Source: Jacaranda mimosifolia
Taxonomy: Eukaryota > Streptophyta > Magnoliopsida > Lamiales > Bignoniaceae
Assembly: GCA_018894105.1 (NCBI GenBank)
Contig: CM032117.1
Location: 28,190,501-28,254,500 of the forward strand
Reading direction: 5' to 3'
DNA length: 64,000 nt
Translations under genes and position numbers: made by a program
The notes under the pieces: model-generated
The model's database searches: none
What the model saw: only the letters and a program-made list of their open reading frames with translations
Told to the model about the DNA's origin: nothing
In this document: piece by piece, positions 35,033 through 48,536 of the stretch
Position numbering within the stretch: the first letter of the stretch is position 1
Layout of the letters: every line of letters starts with the position of its first letter

Positions 35033-35218
35033 TTGTAATGTATTGTTTATAGAATTTAGTAAAGAACATTGTGTCATGTTAGTGAACTTGCATTTGTAAA
35101 TCTATTTGTTAAACTTTTCTTGGTAATTGTAATGTATTGTTTATAAAATTTATTAAAGAACATTGTGTCATGTTAGTGAACTTGCATTTGTAAATCTATT
35201 TGTTCAACTTTTCTTGGT
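35033..35218. repeat. 94-bp tandem duplication
   Basis: Two consecutive copies with a 94-bp period begin TTGTAATGTATTGTTTATA, at 35033 and 35127. By eye they differ at only a few positions, so the duplication is fairly recent. Confidence 0.9.
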
Positions 35219-38200
35219 TCTGGTGCGCATCAATTTTCTCATGTCAATTGTTATACCCTGATGGAAGTACACCTTTGGATATGTAACAGCGCCTTATCAC
35301 TTGCACCACTACCATATGCTGAATTGGCAAGTGCTACGCAAGAAACATCTTCTCTGTGCAATAACCAAAAACTTCTCTGCTGATATGCTGACAGCAGTTG
35401 TCGGAAAAATTGGGTTTCCATATGTTTGAAGCTTCGATTGAGATCTCATTTACTGATTCAGCTGATTGATAATGTATAACTTGTATGCTTGGGAGGCTTA
35501 GAATATATGAACTTAAAATTTTTGCTTGTCACTGCATTTACCTGCTATAGTATTGAATGAAGGAAGTGGAATATGTTGCCAGAGAATAAATATGATCAAT
35601 TTATCCTCTTTATCAATATATGTTACAGCGCTTGAATTAACAAGTTTTTCCAGTTTGTCTAGAGTAGATTCAATTGATCAGCTTGTTACTATGATTGAAG
35701 TTGGAGATTTCTGGTCTGGACCTTGACTCTAGCGACTGACCACATACTTTAGTCATCAAAAGAGGTGCTACAGATGATAAATTGCTCTTATTGCTCTTGG
35801 CACTTGCATCTTGCAAATAATATATATGGTGAAAACCCTTTATGCCAATTGCAGCGGCAGCGGCCCCTTAAAACGGGGTAGAATTGTACGTGTACAACTG
35901 ATGGAATGTTGGTTTCAGAAACGCTGAGATTCTTTACCAGCTTGTGTTTTTGTACATTTTGCCAAGCAGTATTATGCTTCATGTTAATCCTTCGATTTTT
36001 CTTTTTGATACCCATAGTTGTATGTTTTCTTTTGGATAATTCAATCAAATTTGCAGTGTTTTCAAAAGCAGATAAGAGAAAGAATTGGTAACGCTACTGG
36101 ATACTGTTTTGAAGGGTTCGATTGATTGAATCATTGGATCGATCGGTGTGATGTCATAATTACTTAATAATTATATTTAATTTCACATAAATATGTATAA
36201 TGGTACAATATTAAACAAAAAAATAAAAAATTTCAATAATGTACAAAATATCATTTAAGAAAATTTAATTCTTGCTAATTTTTAAGTTTTTTTCTTCCTT
36301 TTAAATACCACTTCATAATTAGTAAATTATAAATAAATAATTTAATTAAAAATAATCTAATATAATTATTTAATGTTAATGCAAGTGATCGTTCCTTTTA
36401 TGTTTCAGATCCAACTTAAAACAAGTTTTTTCTACATGAAATATCCATTATAAGTCCAACATAATTTAGGAAAGATTTAACAAAAGAAAATAACAAACTC
36501 AACAAAATTATTCAAGTATAACTACGACATCGTTAAATTTTAAGAAACTATGCGTTCAAAATCTTTAGTCATCAACCCCAAATTCTAATTCTTCATATTC
36601 ACACTTTTGAGTTTTCTTTTTATTTTTTTAATTTGAAATTTTCAAAAAGAAAAAGTAAATTGATGGTAAATCGGTCGAATTATCATCGATTAAATTGGTT
36701 TTTGATATGTTTTGATTGGTTAGAATTGGGTTAATTAGTGCCTAATTATTAAGCTTTATCAGAATTGAGTTGGCCTTTAATCACCGCTTCTACCGAACCA
36801 ACTGACCTACCTATTTTGATTTTCAGAACACTACAAATTTGTATTTGGTAAAAATACTTGGATCCTTGGATATATCCTGATCTTTTAGGCATGGGCGCAC
36901 ATCGCTTACATGTATGTTTTATGTTATTTGTTCCGATGTTGCTGCTCTTTGGCAAAGTTTCAAGTACTCTCTCACTAAGGTGGCTGTGAGCTAATCTTAC
37001 ACTTGGATCAAGGAAACGGAAAAGGAAAATATAAAAGTACAAATATTAAAATCTAAAATTATATATTCTTTGAATTTCTTTTGATGTGTGTATGTGTGTG
37101 TATATATATTTTAATTATAATTAAAATTCAAGGTGCAAACATAAGGCAACTGGATTTGCAACAGCTGGTAAACCTGGATTCTTGAAATAAAACAATTGAT
37201 TTCGTTATTTTATCACACCAATCACAAATTAGATTTTTATTTTTTATTTTTGAATTATCAACAATTATTATTTATTGCTCGAGGATTTAGTGGAGAAAAA
37301 GTTGAAGGGGAAACTGCTAAATTTTTATCACCATTTTTTGTCGGGTGAAATAAGTAATGAATTTATAATTAATATTGTTTTGAGTTAAAAAATAAAATAA
37401 AAAAAATAAATATGGTTTGAGTACAACTGTTTATCAAGAAAAAAAAAAAAAGATTAATTTGTACTAACAGATTCTTCACATTTGTCTTAAAACAAAGCGG
37501 GGTTTAGTTTAATTTCTTGAATACAAAGGCATTTCTTAGGTGGCATGGTAGGTGCAAAAACTGATTAGTTTCGTAGCAATTCTGGAGGAATGCGTACAAT
37601 GAAAATTGGAAATGCGTTCATTTCGATCCATTCGATGACGTCATTGTAGCTTTAATCAAGGGTGAAACTAAGTTTACTTTTTTCTTCAAAATAGTTAAAT
37701 TATCAATATCTTACCTTTATTTTTATTAATAATCATAAAAACCTCCTCCATATGTTTACCTGCCATATCAACTAAAATTATGAGGTTCGCACAAAAGGAT
37801 TATGAGATCACAACAAAATTTAATGAGCTTGCTATTGCGCTCCTATTTTCCACATCCTTATGCAGACAAATAAATTTTTGACTAATTGAGATGTTGCATA
37901 TGTAAAATAATGCACGCCTTATTTAAGTAAAGTTCCCTATTTATATATTATTAAGTTTAATTTTAAAAGATAAATAATTAATTTTAAGTGATATTTAGTA
38001 CTTATTTTGAGTACAAACTAAATATAACTAGCATTAAAGTGAAATATTACAAGCAATTAAATAATCAAGCTTAAAAATCTCAAGCTAATCAAGTCGCGAC
38101 ATGTTTAGATTAGGATTCCACTTGCTAGGAGTTTACCTCTAAGGAGGCCACCTTTTCACAAACCCCTTTAGTCAAGGATAATTATTCAAATTAACATATG

Positions 38201-40516
38201 ATAAATTTAATAAATTAAATTTAAATTATAATTTCGATATATAAAATTAACAATTTCCCATTGAAAATAGGGGTAGGGGTGGCTTAATGATGTAACTAAA
38301 AATGGACCGAAGGACATTTTGATAATTTGACTAAGTATGATAAATCAATCATAAAATTAATTAGCTAAGTAAATAGACTAAAAAGCCTAATGGACAAGTC
38401 AAGCCCAACAAGAGGCCGAAAAAATATCCTAATGAGCCTAAATTCATTAAGACTAGAATCTATAAGTACCAAATTTCATAGAAAAATGGGAGATAAGAAA
38501 TGATTGGCAAAATTTCTCAAAGTGAAAGAACACTTGAGAAGAGTAGATTTATCTGCATGCATTTTTGAAAAGATGAACTGATATTCAATTGTCTTTCAAG
38601 AAAATATTTTCACTTTATTTTCAATCGTATCAATTACCCACCACTAACTTTTGATAATCTCCGCCATATTCTTCGACCTCTTCCAGAAATGCAAAATCTA
38701 ACATAATACAAGAGGGAAAAACAACAAATAAATAATAAAAATTAAGATCTTTTTGCATGAACCTAATTGCCTTGCCGTTAAGAACGTCAAAAATGTGGAA
38801 GAGCATGTAGGTGACTCTATTCAACACCCCCCCCCCCCCCCGGCGGCCACAACACACCCAAAAAAAAAAAAAAAAGGAAAAAGAAAAAAAGGAGAAGAAG
38901 ATGATTTTATAACTTTTCATTTCTTTATGCCTTTGCACTTGAAAACGTACCTAGGAGTGAGGGTTGTATGATGTACCCATAAGAAAGCTCCAACGAATAA
39001 CAATTTTTCATCAAGTCATAACATATGATTGGCACTGACCATCCTCATGTGTGCTCTCATAGCATAATAACGAACCGCTCTCTCAAACTCGTATGAGTAT
39101 TTTGTTTTCTATTATTTGGTAAGTCACAAACTTTAATTTTTTTTTTAAATCTCTTATCTAACTCGAAATTCAGAAGATTTTTGCTGAGAGTACATTCGAT
39201 GACTCTTATAGTTTATTCGTATAGTAGACTAAGGGCCCACATCTTCAAGCAATCTTCAATATATTAATTGTACATTTTAATTGAAGTTTATCGTTTCATC
39301 TTCTTCAAACTAGGAGCACACATCAAGATATTATTGAACTTAATTATCTACTTACCTTTACTATACATGGAGTAGTCTACGGTGTAATCTTGATTGTACA
39401 TACCTCATGTGAGGAATGTACAAATGTACTTAACATAAATCGTTTGATTTAAAATGTAAATTCATAACCTTTCATTTTAATGATTAGTTGGCTACATAAT
39501 AAGTACAATTAACATACTACATGTACGACTAGTTAATGGTTAATTCTGATTGTATATTAATGGTTCATCGTACTAAAAAAATGACTACCAATAATAAAAT
39601 TTTTATTATTAAAAACTTATTTAATTAAACCAAATTGAAAAATTAACTTTTTAGTTCCATAATTTAATTGTGTATGCACTATTAATCTCAAACTTATAGT
39701 ATTGAACATCTGTAGTCCAAATTCTATAACTTTTATACATTTTTATTCTTTGTCCAATTTTCGATTAAAATCTTGACGGAAATTATTACCTATTTATGAA
39801 AAAAAAACACTAAAATTTGATCTATTTATAAAAAAACTCACAAAATATGAAACATCCATTTAACCCTCACTAAAAAAATTAGAAAAATAAAAGAGTTAAA
39901 AATCAAATACCACAAAAATTATTTTAAAATAATAAATATTTACACATATACACACATTTATATTATACATATAAATATATACACATATATAAATATATAT
40001 GTATCTATATAAATCCCAACCCCATCTAAATCCGATTGCCATGGCTGGATCTGGCTATGGTCGGGCGATTGGCCAGCCCGGTTGTTGGCCGGCGGGGAAA
40101 GGAAGGGGACGGGAGTAATGGGTCAAGGGGCTGTGGGTAGGCGGTGTGGGGGTGGGAAAGGAAGACCAATGGCTTTTTTTTTTCCAGTATTAATTCAAAA
40201 TAATTATTTTTTAATTTATTTAAAATGATTAAAATAATTAAATTGCTTATTTAAAATTAAATTATATTTTTAGGATGATAGTTTTATATTTTATTTTTAT
40301 TCTTAATTTTTTTAATTTAGTTAATAAATAAAGATAATTATATTTAACTATATTATTTTAAATATTATTTATTATTTTAATGTTATAAAATATATAATTC
40401 AAAACTATGAAGTTATGTTATCTAATAAAATAATTTTTTTTTTGAAAAATATTTTTTAATTAGTATTTTTAAATATTTACCAAGCATTTAATATATTAAA
40501 AATGCAAACCAACAAC
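35219..40516. other. Intergenic region without a supported gene
   Basis: No coding gene was recognised. Features seen: an AT-rich stretch flanked by GGTTCGATTGATTG (36116) and inverted-looking GATTGGTT text near 36715, which may be another small transposon; a run of 15-17 C followed by a long A run at 38825-38875; a TG/TA microsatellite near 37087-37110; and a GC-rich island at 40010-40170 that contrasts with its AT-rich surroundings. Confidence 0.5.
40010..40170. other. GC-rich island just left of the CACTA element
   Basis: About 160 bp with CCGG, GGCCGG and GGGGACGGG motifs inside sequence that is otherwise mostly A and T. There is no open frame of note. It may be a fragment of another repeat or captured DNA; its origin is not known. 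Confidence 0.4.
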
Positions 40517-41039
40517 CACTACAAGAAAACATCCCTTTATTAATGGAAAATTTGTGATGGATATGAGTCTACCACAAATTGAAGATAATTGTGATGGATT
40601 TGTGATGGAGCACTAACAAATATAAAAAAAAAAAAAAAAAAGAAAGAAAAAAATTATTTTAGTGATGGCATTTGTGATGAACTTTCTTCCTAAACAAAAA
40701 TCTAACAAAACCTTGTATACTTAAGTATTAGTGGCGAAATGTACCATCATTGATTCAGAATTAGTAAAATTGTTGATAAGATTTATCATCACTATAATGT
40801 AAATTAATTAAAAATAATAATTTACACCATTCAAAGTATTCAAACTTGTGAGCTTAAATTAAAATCAATGAAATTAGTGATGGATACACCATCATTGATT
40901 TATAGTTAACAAAAAATAAATTTAAGAAACAAAAGCTATAATTGCATAAGCTAGGAATCGAACATACACCTTGAGTTTAAAATTTTACTGTGGGGCCATT
41001 CAAGCTGCAAGGAAATTGCTATTGACTTTGGACACTTAA

Positions 41040-41220
41040 TTTTACTTAACAGTGAATATCACAATGCTATAATCAACACGCAAAATCTCAGTCCATTTCT
41101 TTCATAGAATCATCACTTTCATCGCCTTGCTTTTTCTCTCTGTTTCACTTCTCTGCTTCACTTCGCATCGTCATTCCCTTAATTTCTCTGCGCAAAGTAT
41201 TCACAAGTTCAAATCCAGGT
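41040..41220 (+). promoter_or_regulatory. Probable transcript start region / first exon of the CACTA gene
   Basis: A pyrimidine-rich leader with CTTTCATCGCC and CTCTCTGTTTCACTTCTCTGCTTC text ends in a good splice donor (CCAG/GTATTC at about 41219). In CACTA elements, transcription starts just inside the left subterminal repeats, which fits this position. The exon assignment is inferred. Confidence 0.35.
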
Positions 41221-42395
41221 ATTCTTTCACCTTCCTTTTCTCACTCGTTCACTTGATTTTTCTTATTCTCTCTTTTTTTTTTCTTTCGGCGATGCAGATT
41301 TTGTGCTGCCAGAATAGGTCACTGGAAAGCGATTGAAATGCATAAAATTTTCAAAATGATACCAATTTGAGGTAACTTTAATAAGTTATTTTTGGCTATT
41401 TGCATTGAATCAAGCTATTTGTCGTGATTTTCTTAAATCGAGCTATTTTTGGTGATTTTGATTATGTGTATCTAATTTTAACTTTGGTTTGTGGAGGAAT
41501 TTGTTTCTTTAGTATCAGGTTTCGATTAGTTTCTTTTAGCGCATTTTCATTAGCTTGAAGCCATGGATCTTTCTTGAATTGAATGAATATCTAGCAAAAG
41601 CTTTTATGCTAAATAATGAATTATGCTATTGTCTACTATTTTTATTCTCTGCCTCGGGACACTGAAATCGAAGTAAGAAATGCGACAATCAGCAAGAGAT
41701 GTAGAAGCTGAACCATTCCTATGTTCCTGATTGTGTTACTAGCAGTCTTTGTAAAGTGAACAAGTAATTATTTCTAATCTTGGGGCTAAGGCCGTAAAGT
41801 TAGATAAATAAAGGAACAAAATGTGTGAGAATGTTGCATTCCTTTGGAAATTGCTGCTTTTTTCTCCATTATTTGACTTACACCCTTCTAAGAGTAGCTA
41901 AGTTACCCTAATTTGAATTTTTACTGTATATCACATAATAAGTGATATATAGCAGCATATATTGTTTAAATGCTATATATGCTTGCTTTTCTTGTTCTGG
42001 TTTTATGTTTGCACTTACACTTTTAGGGTATCAATAAGTTGTATTCTCATATATGAGTATGCTTTTATTTATCTGTTTCGTCTAATGAAAGTACAAGTAT
42101 ATTGGATTTATAACAATTATGAAGTTTGATTTCTATGTGTTCAACATTCATAGTTCTTGGAAATGTATATTAAATGATGCGTGAAGCCTGCAATTCTCTA
42201 CAAAGAAACCATCATATATATGATACTCTTCTAACATGATAGAAAAATATGATTTCAAGAAGTGATCATGTTATATACGGTATGTCTTACATTTCTGGGC
42301 CCAAAATTAAGAGGCCATTTTTCCTGAAATGGAGGAAATAAAATCTGTTGATGACATAGTGGAAGTTTGGATCTCACGAAGGAAGTTGCTACTAT

Positions 42396-42500
42396 ATTAT
42401 GTGATATATAGTAAAACTATTATTCACTTATATGCTACTGCATATATCACTTATTATGTGATATATAGTAAAATTGTAATTCACTTATATGCTAACAATA
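42396..42500. repeat. Two-copy repeat of about 58 bp inside the CACTA element
   Basis: TTATGTGATATATAGTAAAA followed by ATTCACTTATATGCTA occurs twice (42396-42440 and 42454-42497). Related GTGATATATAG pieces lie at 41941 and 44603. It has no coding potential. Confidence 0.65.
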
Positions 42501-44780
42501 AGGCATGTACACAACAGAGATTAATATATTGCACAAGAAAGTAAAAGGTAAGGGAGAATGGTGCATGTTAATATTGCACAAATTAATATGGTTTGACTTA
42601 AGGGTGAACATGGTCTCATGGTGCAATCTTCAATAAATAACAACTGGCAGCTGGCTTAGGAATTGGGACAAATAATAGCTATGTGCAATACTTGCCTTGA
42701 TGAACAATGTTCTATTTGGTTTGGTTTATTTAGAAAGCAATAGCAATAGCAATTGTCTATGTGCATGACCACATGCAGAATTATTGTTATGTTATATTTT
42801 AAATAAAGATAAAATCATGTAGTGGTTAAATAATTAAGGTTTGTGGGAAAGGCTTTAACTGTTTGTCTTGCATTTTCTTTATATAATTTTGTCTTATATA
42901 TATATAACGTAATTTTCATTTTTCTCATCCATGGAACATAGCCTAATTTTTAGGTAAATGACATAAATTTGCATTAGTTAGGTGTTTTGTTCTTAATTAA
43001 TTTGCTAGGTTGCTAGTTTTCCTAATACAATCACAGTGAGTAATACAGTCAGCAACACAAAAAAACAAATTGATCCTCCTACCTACCCCCAGAAAGAATC
43101 TTGTAAAAGTGCTTTCGCATGTATAATCAACGTCTACAAAAGCCAGCCTACATTTTCTTAGCCTCATGTAAGGGACCCTTTCATGTATGGCACCCAAAAT
43201 CTTTGAGCTAGCTCTAAAATTGGAGTTGTTATTTGGTTAATAGTTTGAATGTACTCCTTTGAGCTGCAAAAGTAGTAGGAATAGAAGGTTAACTGAATTT
43301 CTTTAAAGTACAATAAGTTTGTGGTGTTGGATCTCTGTTTTCTTTTTCAATATATCTAAACATTTCTTTGATCTCTAACTAATGGAGTGTGGTGGGATTT
43401 TGTTTCTTCAGATAGTTTACTCAGTTTCTTGCAATTGGCTTTCTGCAGAAATCTAAGCCTTGGAGTTGCAGATTGCGTCTTGTCTTGTTCTCAGCTCTTA
43501 TCAAGAATTCCAAGAACTCAAGCTCTAAGATTTTCAGTAAAGAATATCCTGTTGCTGAAGTTGAGAAGTGTTTCCATTAAAAGAAGGTGATTCGAATCTT
43601 ATTATGAGTAATTTGGGCAGTTGCCCTTAGTATTGAGTGAGAGTGAGATTAAACTAACTAGTGTTTTTTGCTACTTCTCAATCTCTCTGTTCTACTAACT
43701 TTTGTACATTGAAGCAATAATCTTTTAATTCTTTTGCTTTTTATATTAAGCTCATTTCCTTACCTGTGGATGTATGTCTGCAAAGCTGGCAATTTCTGTG
43801 ACATTTTTGTTTCCCCATTATTATAGAGTGTATTCTTCTGCATTTAGTTTTATTGACATTGCAATAGATTTTTTATAACAATTAGGTACAGGCTTATATA
43901 CTGAGATTGTAACTTATGGTCAATTGTATTGTCCAAATTTATTTCTGATCCTATCCTATTATTATAAAGTATAAAAGTATGAATAGTTTGGGAAGTTCTT
44001 GGGACTTTTGGTGAAACTTATTAGGACTGTTTTTATTAAAAGAATGTTGAATAGTGAAAAAGGAAGGCATAATCAGATTTTTTAAGTGTTATAGTTTGAA
44101 TATAATACAAAATTTCTCTTTACATTTACTTCTATTAACTTGTGCACTGACTCAATTTTATTAATATTATAGCTTGCACTCGGCTCGAAAATATATTGAT
44201 CATTTACTTTTATTTAGTTGTAGGTATATTTACTTATTCACATTCATTTGTATGTGTTATACACTAATTGGAGAAAGCATGTTAAGGGCAATAACATAAT
44301 AATCTTTCAAAATTCATTAGTGCTTTATAAATTATTTGTCTCTATATTTTAATTTCACAACAAAAAGTACTTGAGCAACCAATTTTGATATGATAAATTC
44401 AATAATGGTTGTTAGTCTACTCTATATAAATATGGCAAAAGAAATCGCACAAGCTATTTTTTTGCTCCAAGGGTTGTATCACATTGCGCTATTGTATTAT
44501 ATTTTCCTTCTTTTAATTATAATGCATTATATTTACACCCTCTCCAAGTTTAAAGTACTACAGAGTGCATTGTAGTTAGTACATTATAATGACTATTGAA
44601 TTAGTGATATATAGTAGCTATTAGGGTGCTATGCTTTGTGTTACAAGGATAGGTCATATTTATCTCTCTTAAACTCACAAACCCACAAACCCTTAGCTTG
44701 GTTCTTAGAATGGGTTTGTTTTCCATTTCAAATTTTGAGTTATAAAGTTGGGTAGTTTTTATTTTACTTTGTGTCTACAG

Positions 44781-46195
44781 GAGCAAATAGGACAGTATTT
44801 GAAGTTCAAGAGACCAAGAACTGGGCATCTCCTACAAATTCTAGTACATTAGCAGAGGTCTGTCTTATTTGCTTCCACCTTTATTTTTCTTCTAAGGACA
44901 GGAGCCTTCTTCCTTTTTTATAACTTTAGATTTTGGAAACAATAGCTGGCCGGCATGATACTGTGTGGTCTATTTTCTTGATGGGAAGTTAAGAATTTCT
45001 ATAAGTTCTATTTCTTGTAAGATTAGTGAAAATGGGCTCTCCATGTGCAGCAGAACAAGAATATCACTTTCTTTCAGGTTTTGCTATTGTGTTGGGTTCA
45101 TGGATAATGATTTGTTTGGAGGTGTGCTAAAGTGGTGGTGCCTCTTTACTTTGCCATTTTGCCATGCCTATGAACTATGGCCTCTACCCCATTCTGCTGG
45201 TTATTATTGTACTTGATATTGGCGTTAATGATTGTCTCTTTCATTCTAAAAATTTATAAATAGGGGTGGTACTGTTGCATATAAATTGAGACAGAGTAAC
45301 TGACCAATTAGACTAGCCATTGTACACTTGTGCTTAGAGTTCTTTTAGTGCTAAAATATATTCATTATCTTTTGAGAACAAGAATAGAATATAGTTTTGG
45401 TAAAGAAGAGTTTGGCATCTAACCATGTTTCTTTCTGAAGTCCATTTGTGAAACCTTTTTTGCATATTTTTTTTGAAAGATAGTAGATTTAGATACACTT
45501 TAATGTGAACAGAGAAAGTTTACTTAGCACAATAATCTACCAACACTTTTGTTATGCATTGGGACTCTTCACTAATAACTGTGACATTCTCTAAAGTAGA
45601 CTATATATTTTTCATATAATCACTATCTTCAAACTAGTTCCCCTACCCCTTACTACTGTACATAGTCTTTCAAATTCATTCACTTATATATTTAGTCAGT
45701 CCAGTAAGCTTTTTTTGTTCATTTGATATGTACTTGTTTTCCTAAATACTCATTCTTTTCATTTTATTGTTTTGTTAGGAAGTATATAGTGAAGATATGA
45801 TTGCACAATATGGTTTGGATTTATCAAAACATCCTAGGCTTGATGTTGAGAAATGGATCAAAGCTGCTGGTGAACCATCAAAGGGTAGAGTATATGGGTT
45901 TGGCACTCGCCAGCATGCTAGTGAAATTCTTGGTTCTCCCTTTTTGCCACTAAGACATAGGGTAATAATTCAGCCACAAACCATAAATTTGGCAAGTGAT
46001 GAGTTGAAAAAAGAATTAGAGGAGGCTAGAAAGATGGTAGAGGATGCAACTAAGCGTTTGGAGGATGCTATACAGAGGGAAGAAAAACTACGCCAACAAG
46101 TGCAAGATGTTCAGTTTGATTTGGTCATATCTCGATCAGATTTAGCATTAGCTCATCTGAATTGGTTGCAGCAAAGCAGGAAATCCCAAATCTAG
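44781..46195 (+). pseudogene. TNPA-like (Transposase_24-type) exons of the CACTA element
   Basis: Two exons join in phase with GT/AG borders: 44781-44857 (…SSTLAE) and 45779-46195 (EVYSEDM…). The product carries the KGRVYGFGT motif and surrounding basic/aromatic text characteristic of plant En/Spm-type DNA-binding proteins of the Transposase_24 class. It ends in a coiled coil of roughly 45 residues rich in Glu, Lys and Arg (46000-46150). In CACTA elements this protein binds the subterminal repeats and works with a separate catalytic transposase. Upstream exons (candidates at 42.3 and 43.4 kb) are uncertain, so I call it partial. The reading frame of the last exon is intact. Confidence 0.6.
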
Positions 46196-47025
46196 TTCAT
46201 GCTGGTATTCGTGATTTTTTCCAAAAGGTGAGATTTCAAAATTTGAAAAATTCAGTGGTTTAGAAAAGAATGAGCCACATAGCTCTATTGGTGGGGATAG
46301 AGAAAAGGATTACTAAGACTAGCTATATTCTCTTTTTGTGACCATATTTTGTAAAATAAATTTGCTTGAATACTATGATGTCAGATGTTATAGATTGTTA
46401 GTTAAGGATGTTGAGTTTTGGATATTGTAGATTGGTTTCTTTTTTATGACTATATTTTTGCTAAATGAACTTTGCTTGATCATCATATTTTGTGGTTGAT
46501 TTTAGTGTTGTTTTAATATTTTTGTGTATATGATTTAAGTTGCATTTTTGGGCGTTAATAAGTTATGATGTGATATTTTTCTAAATTTATTACTTAATTC
46601 TTTTTGGTAATTGCACCGCATTGTGACAGGATTGAGATTTAAGTTGGTCACTAATAATAAATTGTTTTATTCGTTCAATGACAAAATTAGTGAAGGATTT
46701 TATATTGAGTTTGTCATAAATAAAAATTTATTCTTTAACTTAGTGACCAACTTAGTGATGGAAAAGTCCATCACAAGAATAGTGTGTCACAAATTTTATA
46801 AATTTAAACATGTATTTGTGATGGAATTTTTTTTAATCTGTGACGAAAATTCCATCACAATATTAATTTTGTGATGCATTTTGTTCTCGTCACAAAAATT
46901 AGTGACGAGGCATTTACTAATGGATTTGTGATGGAATAAATCCATCACAAAATCATATTCTGTGACAGAATTTATTAAATCTGTGATGGATTTTTCTGTT
47001 GGTAAAAGGATAATTTCTTGTAGTG

Positions 47026-48536
47026 AACTTGTTGTACAATTAATAGTAGCCTATTGTAAAAAGACATATGTCATTTAATTTAATAATACCTCATATAAGG
47101 TAAATACAAGCATACCTCACTATAGACATGTCCTACTATTCATATGTCAAAATACTTTTCCAAAACTCCTAAAATATAAACAACAGTATATACATGAAAT
47201 GTAAAAGAACACGGTAGAATATTTTTACCATATATACCCTATGAAAAGAAAGTTAAAGGAAAGAATATCATAAATAGATTTCCGAATACGCAGCATTTCA
47301 GACATATTTTTTCAATACATAAAATCAAAGATATCTTTTGTAGTCTGATAGGAAGGTCTCAGAAACCGAATTGGTTTACTGGAGGGAGAGAGGCAATTGG
47401 AATATTCATATTTTAATATTGAAAAGTTCTTTAAAATGGGGGTTACTAATATTTAGCATGCAATATTTTACTAAAACAAGGAGATAATTAAATAATTTAA
47501 TTAGTTAATTTTGGGTATTACTGCAATTTTTTTTTTAAATTGACCTATTAATTTCCTTTTAAGAATATATGCATCAATTGTATTTATTCGAATGAAATTC
47601 GGATCAAAGTATTTTATTTGTTCATTTTGAGGAAAGAATTCAATTGAATCATACGTCAAAGATTGGAATAATGATTAGAAAGGTGCAACTAAAATCTAAA
47701 TGAGATTCAATTTTAAATTTGTTATAGAATTTTAAGTAATTAAAAATTAAATATAAAATATATAATGTGGCAATATAAAGAAAAAAGAACTTTTTTAATA
47801 ACATTATGATTTCTTTTTATCTTTTGTATCTGTAACAAAGGAAAATTTAGTAAAAGGAGAGCGCTGGTTGGGTTGTTGTTATAGAAGTTTTTCAAGCCAT
47901 TAAAATATTAGAAAAAATTACTTAAAACTCCTTAATATATATTTTTATTTTTAAAAAGCTCATTAAAATATTTTTCATACTCAGATATCCATTCCATTAA
48001 CTTTCATTCCAAAACACCCAACAACTAATTTCTTGACTCAATCGCCCTTAGTTTATTAAATTCTTTAAATTATCCTTAACTTATTAAATTTAGGAACTTA
48101 ATGAATTAGTTTTTTTTTAAAGGGTAACTTAATTAAAAATACCCAATCCAACATTCAGTTTGGAATTCAGTCCCCACCCAACCATTTCTTGTTTTCAACT
48201 TCCCGTGTGAAGCTTCAGTTTTGTCTTTACTCCCCAGCCACTTAAAATGATGGAAATGACGTCATTTTAATGTTTTCCCCCCCTTTTATTCCTAAACCAT
48301 GAAGTCCCAAGTAGCTCGTCTCTCTCTCTCTCTCTCGTGCGCGCTCGTCTGTTTTCTATTTCACTCCCACGGTGGAACAAAGTGCTTCTCTCTCTTTTTT
48401 TTTCTCCCCATTTTCGGCAATCAGCTATAACATATTAGCAAGAAGCAAGCTTACTTGTCTCTATTGTTGCACGGTAAAGCAACATTGTAATCTTTGATGA
48501 GCAACAGTTATTTCAAATTTTTTGTTAGCCTGAAAA
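47026..48536. other. Spacer between CACTA and MULE, no gene
   Basis: AT-rich sequence up to about 48220, including a stretch near 48050-48120 that matches, in reverse orientation, the direct repeat at 24.3-24.9 kb. From 48240 a CT-rich, GC-richer block follows with TGACGTCA (48257-48264, a cAMP-response/ACGT-type palindrome), a (CT)n run (48319-48337) and TTTCACTCCC. It looks like the promoter and leader of the MULE gene. Confidence 0.5.

Larger units (their letters stand above)
40517..47025 (+). mobile_element. CACTA (En/Spm) transposon, 6.5 kb, perfect ends
   Basis: Begins CACTACAAGAAAA at 40517. The right end, read inward from 47025, is CACTACAAGAAAT, so 12 terminal bases are identical. 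The 3-bp target duplication AAC flanks both sides (40514-40516, 47026-47028). Subterminal regions are packed with TGTGATGGA / TCCATCACA motifs in both orientations (40545-40900 and 46750-47000), the presumed TNPA-binding sites. A TNPA-like frame survives near the right end, but no DDE transposase (TNPD) was seen, so the element is non-autonomous. Intact ends suggest it may still be mobilisable in trans. Confidence 0.95.

Noticed and set aside
36749..37042. 97-codon - strand open frame
   Set aside because: No motif, AT-rich surroundings and no splice or promoter context.
43387..43590. 67-codon + strand frame inside the CACTA element as a captured gene
   Set aside because: No recognisable homology; kept only as a possible exon-like piece.
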